A stretch of 33,491 nucleotides of DNA from an uncultured Veillonellaceae bacterium (GCA_902773295.1 CACYDT010000172.1:1-33491), one strand, 5' to 3'. Shown: positions 15,941 through 23,862, counted from the stretch's first letter. Notes: generated from the letters alone by a model not told the origin. Program-made: numbers and translations.

Positions 15941-16474
15941 ATGGCAAGATCTCGTGAGGAAATTCAGGATATGGCAGGGAAGATGCTGGAAGCGGCAGGC
16001 ATCCAGCCATGCTTCAAGCCGGCTGTGCCGAAACTGGTGGCATCTCTGGGAATCAAGACAGGTATGATGCTGGACATGCAGGAGAACATCCTCTCATCTC
16101 TGCTCCTTCGCGCCTCGGATCAGGACGAGGTAGCCGGGCGGCAGGAAAACGTGATCCTCGTCAATGGCACGAAGAGCGAGAAGGAACAGCGTTTCGCTGT
16201 GGCTTATCAGGCAGCGGCTTATATGCTCCACAAGGACGAACATGAGCGTTATGAGAGCAACCTTCTCTCCCGCGATGTGGACAATGCAGGTGACGAGAGG
16301 CTGCGCCTTGCCTGTGCGCTCCTCATGGATGCCAGGCTCTTTGCCGACAAGTTCGGCAAGGCGATGAAGGGCATTCCGAACAAGGTGGCGGTATGCAAGA
16401 ATCTCAGTTCCCAGTTTGGCGTTCCGCAGTATGCGGTGGAGCGCCGCGCAGAGGAACTGCAGCTGTCCTTCTGA
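15941..16474 (+). CDS. ImmA/IrrE-like (DUF955) protein lacking the zinc site
   Basis: 177 residues. The overall pattern is that of ImmA/IrrE metallopeptidases, which cleave repressors: QRFAVAYQAAAYMLHKDE (83-100) lines up with the family RFTLAHELGHYLLH segment, RLRLACALLMDARLF (120-134) with the E-x-x-AN-x-FA-x-x-LLMP helix, and LSSQFGVPQYAVERR (155-169) with the C-terminal LA-x-x-FGVS-x-x-AV-x-x-R segment. The HExxH ligands are replaced by Tyr89, Gln90 and Ala93, and the third-ligand Glu is not obvious. It is therefore probably not a protease. It stands alone, is followed by a strong terminator, and diverges from the glycosyltransferase. Its partner is unknown. Confidence 0.65.
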   Translation: MARSREEIQDMAGKMLEAAGIQPCFKPAVPKLVASLGIKTGMMLDMQENILSSLLLRASDQDEVAGRQENVILVNGTKSEKEQRFAVAYQAAAYMLHKDEHERYESNLLSRDVDNAGDERLRLACALLMDARLFADKFGKAMKGIPNKVAVCKNLSSQFGVPQYAVERRAEELQLSF

Positions 16475-16494
16475 ATCCTTTGGAGAACGAAACG

Positions 16495-16521
16495 GAGACT
16501 GCCTGTGCAGTCTCTTTTCTT
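16495..16521 (+). terminator. Rho-independent terminator
   Basis: Perfect 8-bp stem GAGACTGC (16495-16502) and GCAGTCTC (16507-16514), loop CTGT, followed by TTTTCTT. It lies 20 bases after the stop of the ImmA/IrrE-like gene and ends that transcript. Confidence 0.9.
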
Positions 16522-16552
16522 ATGCAAAAATTTTGGTCAAAAATTCTTTGGG

Positions 16553-16596
16553 CATAGGTAGGAAAACGGCAGGTGGATAGGGAATATTTACCTATG
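16553..16596. repeat. 8-bp inverted repeat upstream of the sensor kinase
   Basis: CATAGGTA (16553-16560) and TACCTATG (16589-16596) are exact inverse complements 28 bases apart, in the region expected to hold the promoter of the kinase gene. Three AGAATT-type repeats follow (16602-16627). It could be a regulator site; no clear -35/-10 pair was found. Confidence 0.3.
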
Positions 16597-16689
16597 ATAG
16601 CAGAATTTATGTAGAATTGTAGAATTTTTGCATGGAAGCGATCCGAGTACCATAGGGAATCCTTGCTGTGCGAAGGGGGAGTAATCGTT

Positions 16690-18441
16690 ATGGGTGATAG
16701 CGCGGTCGGCCAGCTCCAGCCGGAAGTCTTGCAGGGACTTCTCGGCGGCATTGGTGATGGCGTCATCCTCACGGACAAGGAAGAACGTGTGACCTATCTC
16801 AATACGGCGGCGGCACGCATTCTTGGATGCAAGTCCCAGATGGAGGGGGATGTGTATTTCAACGATATCTGTCCTCTCGTGAACCTGAAGACGGGAGCGC
16901 GCTTCGAGAACCCCTTGCAACGGGCCTTGCGGGAAGATGCTTCCGTGGGGCTGGCGCGCAATGTGGGCGTGCTCCTTCCCGGCGGCCCCGTGTATCTGTC
17001 CGCCACCTGTTCCCCCATGCGTGACGGGGAAGGAAAGAGCATCGGCTGTTCTGTCATCCTGCGGGAGATCACGCAGCTTCGTCGGCTGGAAATGAAGATC
17101 GAGTCGGATCATTCCTATATGCGCTCGATTTTTGCAGCGGCGAAGATCGGTCTCTGCGTGCTGGACGAGGGCGGCGCCATCATTGACATCAACGATGCCG
17201 GCCTTGAAATCATGCAGACATCTTATCATGAGGTTGTCCAGCTCCAGTTCGGGGATGCTTTCCGCTGCGAGAACAGCCTGATGAAAGGGTGCGGGCACAG
17301 CGAGGAGTGCCGCCATTGCCCGGTGCGGAAGAACCTGGAAGCGGCAATCATGGACGATGATTTCACGAGCGAGTTCACGGTGGCGATGAGCAGCGCGGAC
17401 ACGGGGGAGCCCATGTGGCTCAAGGTGTTCGTTTCCCAGGCGTGGTCGGAGACCGGAAAGCAGATCATCATTGCCCTTGTGGATGTTTCCCGCCGGAAGC
17501 GGCGGGAGAATGCGCTGGAGCTGGCAAAGAAGAAGGCGGAGGCAGCGAGCAAGGTCAAGGGGCAGTTCCTGGCCAATATGAGCCATGAGATACGGACTCC
17601 CATCAACGGCATGAACGGGATGATCGATCTGACGCTCAGGACATCCCTCAGCAAGGAGCAAAGGGAGAATCTCTTGAGCGCCAAGCGCTGCTCGGAGGAC
17701 CTTTTGCATATCATCAATGACATTCTTGATTTTTCCAAGCTGGAAAGCGGGCGCATGAGGCTGGAAAATATCAATTTCGATCTATGGGAGCTCTTGCGGC
17801 AGGAAGCCAGGGTTCATGGAAAGGTGGCAATGGCGAAGGGCGTGTGGTTCACGCATCCTGTCTATCGGCATCTGCCGCAGTTCATCAGCGGGGATCCCCT
17901 GCGCCTTCGCCAGATTTTCAATAATCTTTTGACCAATGCGCTGAAATTCACGGCAAAGGGAACCATCGCCATGACAGCCGATGTGGGACAGAGGAAAGGC
18001 GCCCCCAGCCTGGAGTTTGGCGTGCATGATACGGGAATCGGTATGGACTGGCGGGGACGCAAGAAGCTCTTCAAGGCGTTCAGCCAGGTGGATGGCTCCA
18101 CCACGAGACAGTTCGGAGGCACGGGGCTGGGGCTCATGATCGTGAAGCAGCTCGTGGAAGCCATGGGCGGTGGGATCCAGGTCTTTTCCGTTCCGGGGCG
18201 GGGGAGCAGTTTCTGTTTCTGGATCCCTCTCGCGACGGTTGGCTCCGTGGAAGAAGCGCCCAAGGAGAAGCGCGTCTTTCTCCGGCCGAGCCATGGGCAG
18301 AAGGATCCATTTTCTGCATGGAAAGCCAGGCAAACGGCGGAGAAAGAAAAATTGCCAGCGGATGACATTGCATCCCTGCTGGCATATTGCGAGAACAGGT
18401 TGAGAGGAGAGGGAAAGGACAATGAGGATACTGATCGCTGA
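16690..18441 (+). CDS. PAS-domain sensor histidine kinase with a cysteine-rich PAS segment
   Basis: 583 residues, soluble, no membrane segment. Two PAS-like regions (about 12-120 and 140-265) precede a HisKA domain with phospho-accepting His299 (ANMSHEIRTPINGMNG) and a HATPase domain: N box LRQIFNNLLTNALKF, G1 DTGIGM, G2 GGTGLGLMIVKQL. The second PAS region holds Cys193, Cys201, Cys207 and Cys210 in a C-x7-CGHSEEC-x2-CPVR pattern that could bind a metal or iron-sulfur centre; a cytosolic redox or ligand signal is inferred. GGGGGA 8 bases before ATG 16690 sets the start. It lacks its own receiver; the separate receiver gene overlaps its 3' end by 20 bases and is the likely phosphate acceptor. 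Confidence 0.92.
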   Translation: MGDSAVGQLQPEVLQGLLGGIGDGVILTDKEERVTYLNTAAARILGCKSQMEGDVYFNDICPLVNLKTGARFENPLQRALREDASVGLARNVGVLLPGGPVYLSATCSPMRDGEGKSIGCSVILREITQLRRLEMKIESDHSYMRSIFAAAKIGLCVLDEGGAIIDINDAGLEIMQTSYHEVVQLQFGDAFRCENSLMKGCGHSEECRHCPVRKNLEAAIMDDDFTSEFTVAMSSADTGEPMWLKVFVSQAWSETGKQIIIALVDVSRRKRRENALELAKKKAEAASKVKGQFLANMSHEIRTPINGMNGMIDLTLRTSLSKEQRENLLSAKRCSEDLLHIINDILDFSKLESGRMRLENINFDLWELLRQEARVHGKVAMAKGVWFTHPVYRHLPQFISGDPLRLRQIFNNLLTNALKFTAKGTIAMTADVGQRKGAPSLEFGVHDTGIGMDWRGRKKLFKAFSQVDGSTTRQFGGTGLGLMIVKQLVEAMGGGIQVFSVPGRGSSFCFWIPLATVGSVEEAPKEKRVFLRPSHGQKDPFSAWKARQTAEKEKLPADDIASLLAYCENRLRGEGKDNEDTDR

Positions 18442-18817
18442 GGATGATCGCACAAGCCAGATGTTTTTGTCGCGATTTCTCTCGGAATACGGCGATGTGG
18501 ATGTGGCGACAGATGGCATGGAGGCATTGGACTTTCTCATGGACGCTGCGCGGAAAAAGGAACGATACGATCTCCTGTGTCTGGATATCATGATGCCGAA
18601 GGTCAGCGGCATCCAGGTGCTGAAGGTCATACGGACGATGGAGGAGCAGCATGGGATTCCAGCAGAAGAGCATCTTCCCATCATCATGATGACGGCTCTG
18701 ACGGATATGGACTATGTGAACCAGGCTTTCGATCTCGGTTGCGATGCTTATGCATCGAAGCCCATCGAGATCGAGAAAGTGGAAGAGGTCATGCGGAGCC
18801 TTGGACTTATAGAGTAG
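18422..18817 (+). CDS. Single-domain (CheY-like) response regulator
   Basis: 131 residues, only a receiver domain. The acidic pair is Asp8/Asp9, the phosphorylation site Asp55 (LCLDIMMPK), and the switch residues Thr91 (MMTAL) and Lys113 (SKPIE). There is no DNA-binding or enzymatic output, so it acts by protein contact or as a phosphorelay intermediate. It overlaps the kinase gene by 20 bases and is its likely partner. Only 3 bases separate its stop from that of the convergent glucosaminidase gene, and no terminator is visible between them. Confidence 0.95.
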   Translation: MRILIAEDDRTSQMFLSRFLSEYGDVDVATDGMEALDFLMDAARKKERYDLLCLDIMMPKVSGIQVLKVIRTMEEQHGIPAEEHLPIIMMTALTDMDYVNQAFDLGCDAYASKPIEIEKVEEVMRSLGLIE

Positions 18818-18820
18818 ACC

Positions 18821-19876
18821 TCATTTCTTTTTCTTCAGGCAGGAATCGAAGCGCTCCAGGTTGGTGAGGATGGTTGTGCTGGTCGGAGCCAGCTGCGCTG
18901 CCTCATGGAGATCTTTCCAGGCCTCCTTGTATTTCTTCTGCTGGATCTCAATGATGGCGAGATTGTTGAGAAGATTGGGCGCATGGACGCTTGGCACGAC
19001 GGCAAGCAGCTCCCGGAGTTCCTTGATGGAATCCTTGTATTTCTTTTTCTGGTACAGGGAGAACGCCTGCTCATAGCGCGACTTGAGAGCCGGATCCACT
19101 GCACCTGCCTTGGTGTTGGAGGAGTCTCCCTTGGCAGCTTGCCAGATGCGGAGGATGCTTTCGCCGTATCCTTTGCCGGGGATGGCCCATACGCCGTTGA
19201 GATCGGTCCAGTACTGGCTCTTTCCGGCATGCTGCGCACGGAATTTGACGACGGCAGCATAGCGTGGGTCGATGATGTCCGTGGAAGGCGGCTGGGGAGA
19301 GGCATAGGCCATGATGTGCTGGATATGGGCGCGGACACCAAGCTGCGCCGTGGCGAAGCTGGCTCCTCCTGCACGTTTCCCGACAGCGCCAAGTCCACAG
19401 AAATTGTTTTGGGCGGGTTTCACATCGTTGCCGTAGCGGAAGAACCCGGTTTCCTTGATTGCCTGGCAGAGCGCAACGTCGGGACGGATGTTTTCCCTTC
19501 CGGCCTCCTCATAGTAGGCTGCTACAAGCTGTTCCAGACTGCAGGTGAGCCTTGGCTTGGGATTCTTTTTCCGGATGTAGTCCACCATTTGCTCGGGTGT
19601 GGCTTCTGCCCTGCCCATGATGCTGATGCCCTTGTCTTGGGAGGGAGAAGTTCCGAAGACCTCTGCCATGCGCCAGTCGATTTCTTTCAGGGATTTCCGG
19701 TCGGGCGTTCCCGGCATGTCGGCGGGATAGGAAAAAGCACGGGAAGCGGTGCTCCCAAGGACGATGCGCTTCTGGGCCTGAGCCGGAGAAGCAATGGGAT
19801 TCTGAGGCAGGGCATAGGCGGGAGCGGCAAAGCCGAGGGCCAGGGCTCCTGCAAGCAGGGAATGGGCAATATTCAT
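18821..19876 (-). CDS. Secreted glucosaminidase-family protein with C-terminal TPR-like repeats
   Basis: 351 residues. The N-terminus HSLLAGALALGFAAPAYA is a signal peptide with probable cleavage after Ala22. The central part (about 110-245) matches the GH73/FlgJ-like N-acetylglucosaminidase domain: VALCQAIKETGFFRYGNDV with the probable catalytic Glu142, NNFCGLGA, and ATAQLGVRAHIQHIMAYA. It would cut peptidoglycan glycan strands in the cell envelope. The C-terminal 100 residues form TPR-like helices (SLYQKKKYKDSIKELRELL and a second copy), probably for protein contacts. AAAGGAG 8 bases before the ATG fixes the start. It converges on the response regulator gene. Confidence 0.88.
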   Translation of the reverse strand: MNIAHSLLAGALALGFAAPAYALPQNPIASPAQAQKRIVLGSTASRAFSYPADMPGTPDRKSLKEIDWRMAEVFGTSPSQDKGISIMGRAEATPEQMVDYIRKKNPKPRLTCSLEQLVAAYYEEAGRENIRPDVALCQAIKETGFFRYGNDVKPAQNNFCGLGAVGKRAGGASFATAQLGVRAHIQHIMAYASPQPPSTDIIDPRYAAVVKFRAQHAGKSQYWTDLNGVWAIPGKGYGESILRIWQAAKGDSSNTKAGAVDPALKSRYEQAFSLYQKKKYKDSIKELRELLAVVPSVHAPNLLNNLAIIEIQQKKYKEAWKDLHEAAQLAPTSTTILTNLERFDSCLKKKK

Positions 19877-19907
19877 AGGGAAGACTCCTTTGCTGTATGG
19901 AACTGAT

Positions 19908-19934
19908 TTGACACCTATTTCCGTAGTATATCAC
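19908..19934 (+). promoter_or_regulatory. Possible promoter of the EAL-domain gene
   Basis: TTGACA at 19908-19913 is followed after 15 bases by TATCAC (19929-19934). The spacer is short and the -10 weak. If used, transcription starts after about 19940, which argues against translation starts upstream of that point. It lies in the 106-base divergent interval with the glucosaminidase gene. Confidence 0.3.
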
Positions 19935-19982
19935 AGGATGGCAGGAGAATCCAAGAGGATTTTTCGCAGGATTATGGTGTAC

Positions 19983-21716
19983 ATGGATTTGGGTAAGGAT
20001 GAAATTGATGAAGGAAAGGGCGTGGATGCCTTGGCGGAGGAACTTTGGGAACATAGTGAACAGTTGAAACGCATAAAGTTTTATTTTGATCTCCAGCAGA
20101 GGACTGCCGAGGGATATCCTTTCGTGACCGATCTGCATACCGGCATTGTGATGATCTCCGACCGCATGGTGAAGGAATATGAACTGCCGGGGAACGTTCT
20201 CGTGGATTTCGATCGGTATTGGATGCCCCTTATCTATTCGGAGGATGTGGCGGATTACGAGAATGGTTTCAAGCACATTTTCGATCCGGGCCATTCCGGC
20301 GAGCACAATATTGAATACCGGGTGAGGAACCGCAAGGGAGAGTATACCTGGGTACATTGCCATGGAATCGTAGGGCGGGATGAGTCCGGTGAGGCGGTGA
20401 TGTTTGCCGGCAGCATCATGAAGATGGATCGCATCCTCCATGCAGATCCCGTGACGGGTCTCCTGAACCGCTATGCCTTTGACCAGGCCGTGAGGGACGG
20501 CGTGTCGTCTGCCGTTTCGAAGGGGGAGATGGGGGCGGTCATGATCATTGGGCTGGACAATTTCCATTTGCTCAATGAGGCATACGAGACGCATTTTGAC
20601 GATGTGGCCATGCGGCAGATCGGCCAGAGCATCACCAATGTGCTGCCGACCCATCTGAACCTCTACAAGCTGGACGGATATGAGTTCGGGCTCATTTGGC
20701 CCCATACATCCCAGGAGGAAGTGCAGATCATCTTCTCCAGCATCCAGCTTTGCCTGAGGGAGGCGAAGGAAAGCAATGACAAGGTGTTTTTTTCCGCGTC
20801 GGCAGGCGCAGTGTTCTATCCGGACAGCGGAACGGATGCCCTGGCGCTCCAGAAGCATGCCCAGGCGGCTCTTGAGATGGCACAGCAGCAGGGAAGGGAG
20901 CAGCTTCTTGTGTTCTCCAGGGAGTCCTATGAGGAATGGCTGCGCTTCATCAACCTGCAACGGGCCTTCGAGGAGAGCATCGAGAAGGGATGCAAGGGAT
21001 TCAAGCTTTTCTACCAGCCGCAGGTGGATGCCATCACCCAGGAACTTATCGGCGCAGAGGCATTGCTGCGCTGGCAGGAGGATGACGGCCATGTGATTTC
21101 CCCGCTGGTGTTCATCCCCATTTTGGAGCGCACGCGCCTCATCATCCCTGTGGGGCGCTGGATCGTGGAAGAGGCCGTCAGGACCTGCAAGAAGTGGCAG
21201 GAATACTGGCCAGGGTTCCAGATGAGCATCAATGTGTCCCTCTGCCAGCTGGAGTCCCCGGCGCTCCGGGAACATGTGAAGGAATCCCTGGAACGCCATG
21301 GCCTTCCGGCAAAATACCTGACATTGGAACTGACAGAAAGCCAGCAGGTATCCAATTCGCAATTTGTCAACGAGCAGTTCGATTATTTCAGGCAGATGGG
21401 TGTCAAGGTGGCCATGGACGATTTCGGCATGGGCTATTCTTCTCTGGCGCTTCTCAAGACATTCAGCTGCGATGTAGTGAAAATCGACAAAGTTTTTGTC
21501 GATAATGTGATGGACAGTCAATTTGACAAGAACTTGGTAAAATATGCCATCAAGCTCTGCCGAAGCATCGGCATGGCAGTATGTGTCGAGGGAGTGGAAG
21601 ACAAGGAATCCTATGAGTACCTCGCCCATGAGTGCGGGGCGGATGTGATCCAGGGGTTCTATTTCGGGCGTCCGGAACCCGAGATGATTTTCCAGGAAAG
21701 ATTCCGGAAAAACTAA
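19983..21716 (+). CDS. PAS-GGDEF-EAL protein, probable cyclic-di-GMP phosphodiesterase
   Basis: 577 residues from the chosen start. A PAS/PAC-like region covers about 30-150 (NIEYRVRNRKGEYTWVHCHG). A GGDEF domain follows (DPVTGLLNRYAFDQAV), but its signature has become LDGYEF, so it should not make c-di-GMP and may only bind GTP or be structural. The C-terminal EAL domain keeps the catalytic set: Glu359 in GAEALLRW, Asn in SINVS, LELTES, Asp479/480 in MDDFGMGYSS, VKIDKVF, CVEGVED and QGFYFGRP. It should hydrolyse c-di-GMP to pGpG and so favour motility. The start is uncertain: ATG 19974 and 19938 are in frame; AGGA lies 11 bases before 19983. Confidence 0.9.
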   Translation: MDLGKDEIDEGKGVDALAEELWEHSEQLKRIKFYFDLQQRTAEGYPFVTDLHTGIVMISDRMVKEYELPGNVLVDFDRYWMPLIYSEDVADYENGFKHIFDPGHSGEHNIEYRVRNRKGEYTWVHCHGIVGRDESGEAVMFAGSIMKMDRILHADPVTGLLNRYAFDQAVRDGVSSAVSKGEMGAVMIIGLDNFHLLNEAYETHFDDVAMRQIGQSITNVLPTHLNLYKLDGYEFGLIWPHTSQEEVQIIFSSIQLCLREAKESNDKVFFSASAGAVFYPDSGTDALALQKHAQAALEMAQQQGREQLLVFSRESYEEWLRFINLQRAFEESIEKGCKGFKLFYQPQVDAITQELIGAEALLRWQEDDGHVISPLVFIPILERTRLIIPVGRWIVEEAVRTCKKWQEYWPGFQMSINVSLCQLESPALREHVKESLERHGLPAKYLTLELTESQQVSNSQFVNEQFDYFRQMGVKVAMDDFGMGYSSLALLKTFSCDVVKIDKVFVDNVMDSQFDKNLVKYAIKLCRSIGMAVCVEGVEDKESYEYLAHECGADVIQGFYFGRPEPEMIFQERFRKN

Positions 21717-21739
21717 GACATACAGAATGAGGTGAGGAA

Positions 21740-23230
21740 ATGGAGAACACGCAAGTAACCCAGTTCAGGCGCGAGGTTTTGCGAAGGATAGCGAAATATA
21801 CATGGGAGGACTGTCTTCCGGAGAATGTCTATGACATCCTGACAGATGTTGTACGGGAGGACAGTCCGAGGGTGCGCTGCTGTGTCCACAAGGAACGGGC
21901 CGTACTGAAGAACCGCATTCAGATGGCTCTCTGGATGCCCCTTGGAATGAACCCCATCACTGCGGCAGGAGCGGCGCTCACAGAGAAAATGGACAAGAGC
22001 CTGCCTGTGATGGATGTGCTGCCCGATGCCTGCGATGCCTGCCCTATTGATAAATACTATGTCACGGATCTCTGTCGCCATTGCATCCAGCATAAGTGCA
22101 TGAACAACTGCCCCAAGCATGCCATCACCATCAAGGACAGGGCGACCATCAACCGGGATGTCTGCATTGAGTGCGGCCGCTGCGCGAAGTCCTGCCCCTA
22201 TGGAGCCATCATCGAGGTCACTCGCCCCTGCATGCGGGCCTGCGCCCTGGGGGCTCTTTCCTCCGGGCCGGACAAGCTCACGGTCATCGACTACGAGAAA
22301 TGCGTGAGTTGCGGGAACTGCCGGGGGGCTTGCCCGTTCGGTGCCCTGGACGAGCGCAGTATGATCGTCTACATCCTTTCGGCATTGAAAGAAAAGAAAA
22401 AAGTGGTCGCCATGCTGGCGCCTTCCTTCCTTGGGCAGTTCGGGCCAAAGGTCACGCCGGGCCAGGTGGTTGCGGGGCTCAAGGAGCTTGGGTTTGCAGA
22501 GGTTCTTGAGGTTGCCGTGGGAGCCGATATCACAACGCTGGCGGAGGCAGAGGAATTCAAGGAAAAGGTTCCGGAGAAGCTCCCCTTCATGACCAGTTCC
22601 TGTTGCCCGGCCTTTGTGGAGCATGTGAAGAAGCATTTCCCGGAGTATGAGGAAAACATCTCAAAGACGGCCTCGCCCATGGTGTCCTGCGGCATTTGGG
22701 CGAAAAATAAGTACGAGGATGCGCTTACTTGCTTCATCGGCCCCTGCATCGCCAAGAAGATGGAGGCGGTACGCCATCCCGAAAGCATTGATTTCGTCAT
22801 GACTTATGAGGAGCTGCAATGCGTCTTCGAGGGAACGGGAATCGACCTGGCATCCTTGGAGGCTGAAGAATACCATACAACGGCGACAGGCGGCGGGCTG
22901 GGATTCCCGTTGAACCGGGGCGTGCAGGCATCATTGAAGCTTTTCCTGGAGAAGTCAGGCTCCGGGGATGTGCTCATGGATTACGCGGACGGTCTCAGGA
23001 ATTGCCAGGAGAAGCTGTCCCTGGTGAAGCAGGGCAAGCAGTCCCTGGAGTACTTTGAGGGGATGGCATGCCAGAACGGGTGCGTTGACGGCCCGGGAAC
23101 TCTCGTGCAGCAAGGCCTGGCCAGAGTCATGCTCACGAAGTTCGCCAAGGCGGCTCCGCAGCAGGTGAGCGATGAAAACGAAGAAGCGATGGATGCGTGG
23201 AAGAAGTATGATTTCGAGGTAGGAGACTGA
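21740..23230 (+). CDS. Group B-type [FeFe]-hydrogenase
   Basis: 496 residues. The N-terminal part carries cysteine clusters for iron-sulfur centres: CDACPIDKYY and CRHCIQHKCMNNCP, then two ferredoxin-type motifs CIECGRCAKSCP and CVSCGNCRGACP. The H-cluster domain follows: L1 TSSCCPAFVEH with Cys288/Cys289, L2 FIGPCIAKKMEA with Cys336, L3 EGMACQNGCVDGPG with Cys444 and Cys448. These variants (CCPAF rather than CCPGW, and GP rather than GGG) fit group B monomeric enzymes of anaerobic Firmicutes. It would exchange electrons with ferredoxin and protons/H2 in the cytosol. Maturation genes are not in the window. GAGGTGAGG precedes ATG 21740, and a terminator follows at 23304. Confidence 0.88.
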   Translation: MENTQVTQFRREVLRRIAKYTWEDCLPENVYDILTDVVREDSPRVRCCVHKERAVLKNRIQMALWMPLGMNPITAAGAALTEKMDKSLPVMDVLPDACDACPIDKYYVTDLCRHCIQHKCMNNCPKHAITIKDRATINRDVCIECGRCAKSCPYGAIIEVTRPCMRACALGALSSGPDKLTVIDYEKCVSCGNCRGACPFGALDERSMIVYILSALKEKKKVVAMLAPSFLGQFGPKVTPGQVVAGLKELGFAEVLEVAVGADITTLAEAEEFKEKVPEKLPFMTSSCCPAFVEHVKKHFPEYEENISKTASPMVSCGIWAKNKYEDALTCFIGPCIAKKMEAVRHPESIDFVMTYEELQCVFEGTGIDLASLEAEEYHTTATGGGLGFPLNRGVQASLKLFLEKSGSGDVLMDYADGLRNCQEKLSLVKQGKQSLEYFEGMACQNGCVDGPGTLVQQGLARVMLTKFAKAAPQQVSDENEEAMDAWKKYDFEVGD

Positions 23231-23303
23231 AGGGAATCATACGGTGATATGCACAGGACAGGCGAGATATAAGGCTGTTTTTGGAAGGTTCTGCCGACAG
23301 GAA

Positions 23304-23344
23304 AGTGCCGTTGCTTCATTCATCTGGAAGCGGCGGCGCTTTTT
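23304..23344 (+). terminator. Rho-independent terminator after the hydrogenase gene
   Basis: AGTGCCGTTGCTTC (23304-23317) pairs over 14 bp with GAAGCGGCGGCGCT (23327-23340), using three G-U wobbles, around a 9-base loop. TTTT (23341-23344) follows. The T-tract is also the left edge of the palindrome at 23341-23361. Confidence 0.8.
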
Positions 23345-23361
23345 GTATAATGAATACAAAA
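23341..23361. promoter_or_regulatory. Palindromic operator-like site upstream of the XRE gene
   Basis: TTTTGTAT (23341-23348) and ATACAAAA (23354-23361) are a perfect 8-bp inverted repeat with a 5-base spacer. A related half-site, TTTGTATAC, occurs at 23389-23397 over the -10 box and is followed by GTATA (23402-23406), forming a weaker inverted repeat. Placement immediately before and across the promoter suggests autorepression by the XRE protein. Confidence 0.55.
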
Positions 23362-23369
23362 GAAAACAT

Positions 23370-23398
23370 TTGATTCTTTTCGATATATTTTGTATACT
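23370..23398 (+). promoter_or_regulatory. Promoter of the XRE regulator gene
   Basis: TTGATT (23370-23375), 17-base spacer, TATACT (23393-23398). The -10 overlaps a half-site of the inverted repeat described at 23341. Confidence 0.65.
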
Positions 23399-23470
23399 AT
23401 CGTATAAAGGGATATCAGTCGTGGAAAAAAAGGAGGTCTGTGGCAGAAAATGGCAGCTAGAGGAGCGGTG

Positions 23471-23716
23471 ATGAGATTCCATGGAAGAGATGCAGGGGAT
23501 CTGGATCATATCCCCTGTTCCCGGCGTGAAGTCATACGGCAGGTGATCATGGAGCGCAAGCGGCAGCACTTGACGCAGAAGGATCTGGCGGACAGAATCG
23601 GGCTCAAGCAAAGCAATATCAGTCGATTGGAGACGGGGAAAAGCAATCCGTCCATCGATTTCCTGCAACGTGTCGCTGTTGGATTGGGCAAAGAACTGCA
23701 TGTGGAAATCCGATGA
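23471..23716 (+). CDS. XRE-family HTH regulator (HigA-like)
   Basis: 81 residues. The helix-turn-helix covers LTQKDLADRIGLKQSNISRL followed by ETGKSNPSIDFLQRVAVGLG, the typical XRE arrangement, close to HigA-type antitoxins. No toxin gene is adjacent, so it is either a solitary regulator or an orphan antitoxin. ATG 23471 has AGGAG 5 bases upstream. ATG 23450 is in frame with AGGAGG 13 bases upstream. A 16-codon frame beginning GTG 23421 ends in a TGA that overlaps ATG 23471. Palindromic sites around its promoter suggest autoregulation. Confidence 0.85.
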   Translation: MRFHGRDAGDLDHIPCSRREVIRQVIMERKRQHLTQKDLADRIGLKQSNISRLETGKSNPSIDFLQRVAVGLGKELHVEIR

Positions 23717-23734
23717 GCTTTTTGAAAAACTGCC

Positions 23735-23763
23735 TTGCCGTTTTTGTTCCGATGTGCTATAAT
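23735..23763 (+). promoter_or_regulatory. Promoter of tRNA-Arg
   Basis: TTGCCG (23735-23740), 17-base spacer, perfect TATAAT (23758-23763). The -10 ends 9 bases before the mature 5' end of the tRNA. Confidence 0.85.
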
Positions 23764-23772
23764 GTATTCCAT

Positions 23773-23849
23773 GCGGTTGTAGCTCAGCAGGATAGAGCAA
23801 CTGCCTCCTAAGCAGTAGGTCGGGCGTTCGAATCGCCCCAATCGCACCA
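23773..23849 (+). tRNA. tRNA-Arg (anticodon CCT)
   Basis: 77 bases including an encoded CCA end. The acceptor stem pairs GCGGTTG with CAATCGC (one G-U). The D arm is GCTC/GAGC, the anticodon stem ACTGC/GCAGT encloses loop CTCCTAA giving anticodon CCT for AGG codons, and the T arm contains GTTCGAATC. It has its own promoter and terminator and is a single gene. No integrase or att duplication is visible beside it. Confidence 0.96.
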
Positions 23850-23862
23850 TTGCGGAAAAATC

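Noticed and set aside
19509-21629. 706-codon minus-strand frame opposite the EAL gene
   Set aside because: It overlaps the glucosaminidase gene in another frame and the EAL motifs on the other strand; no family is recognisable in it.
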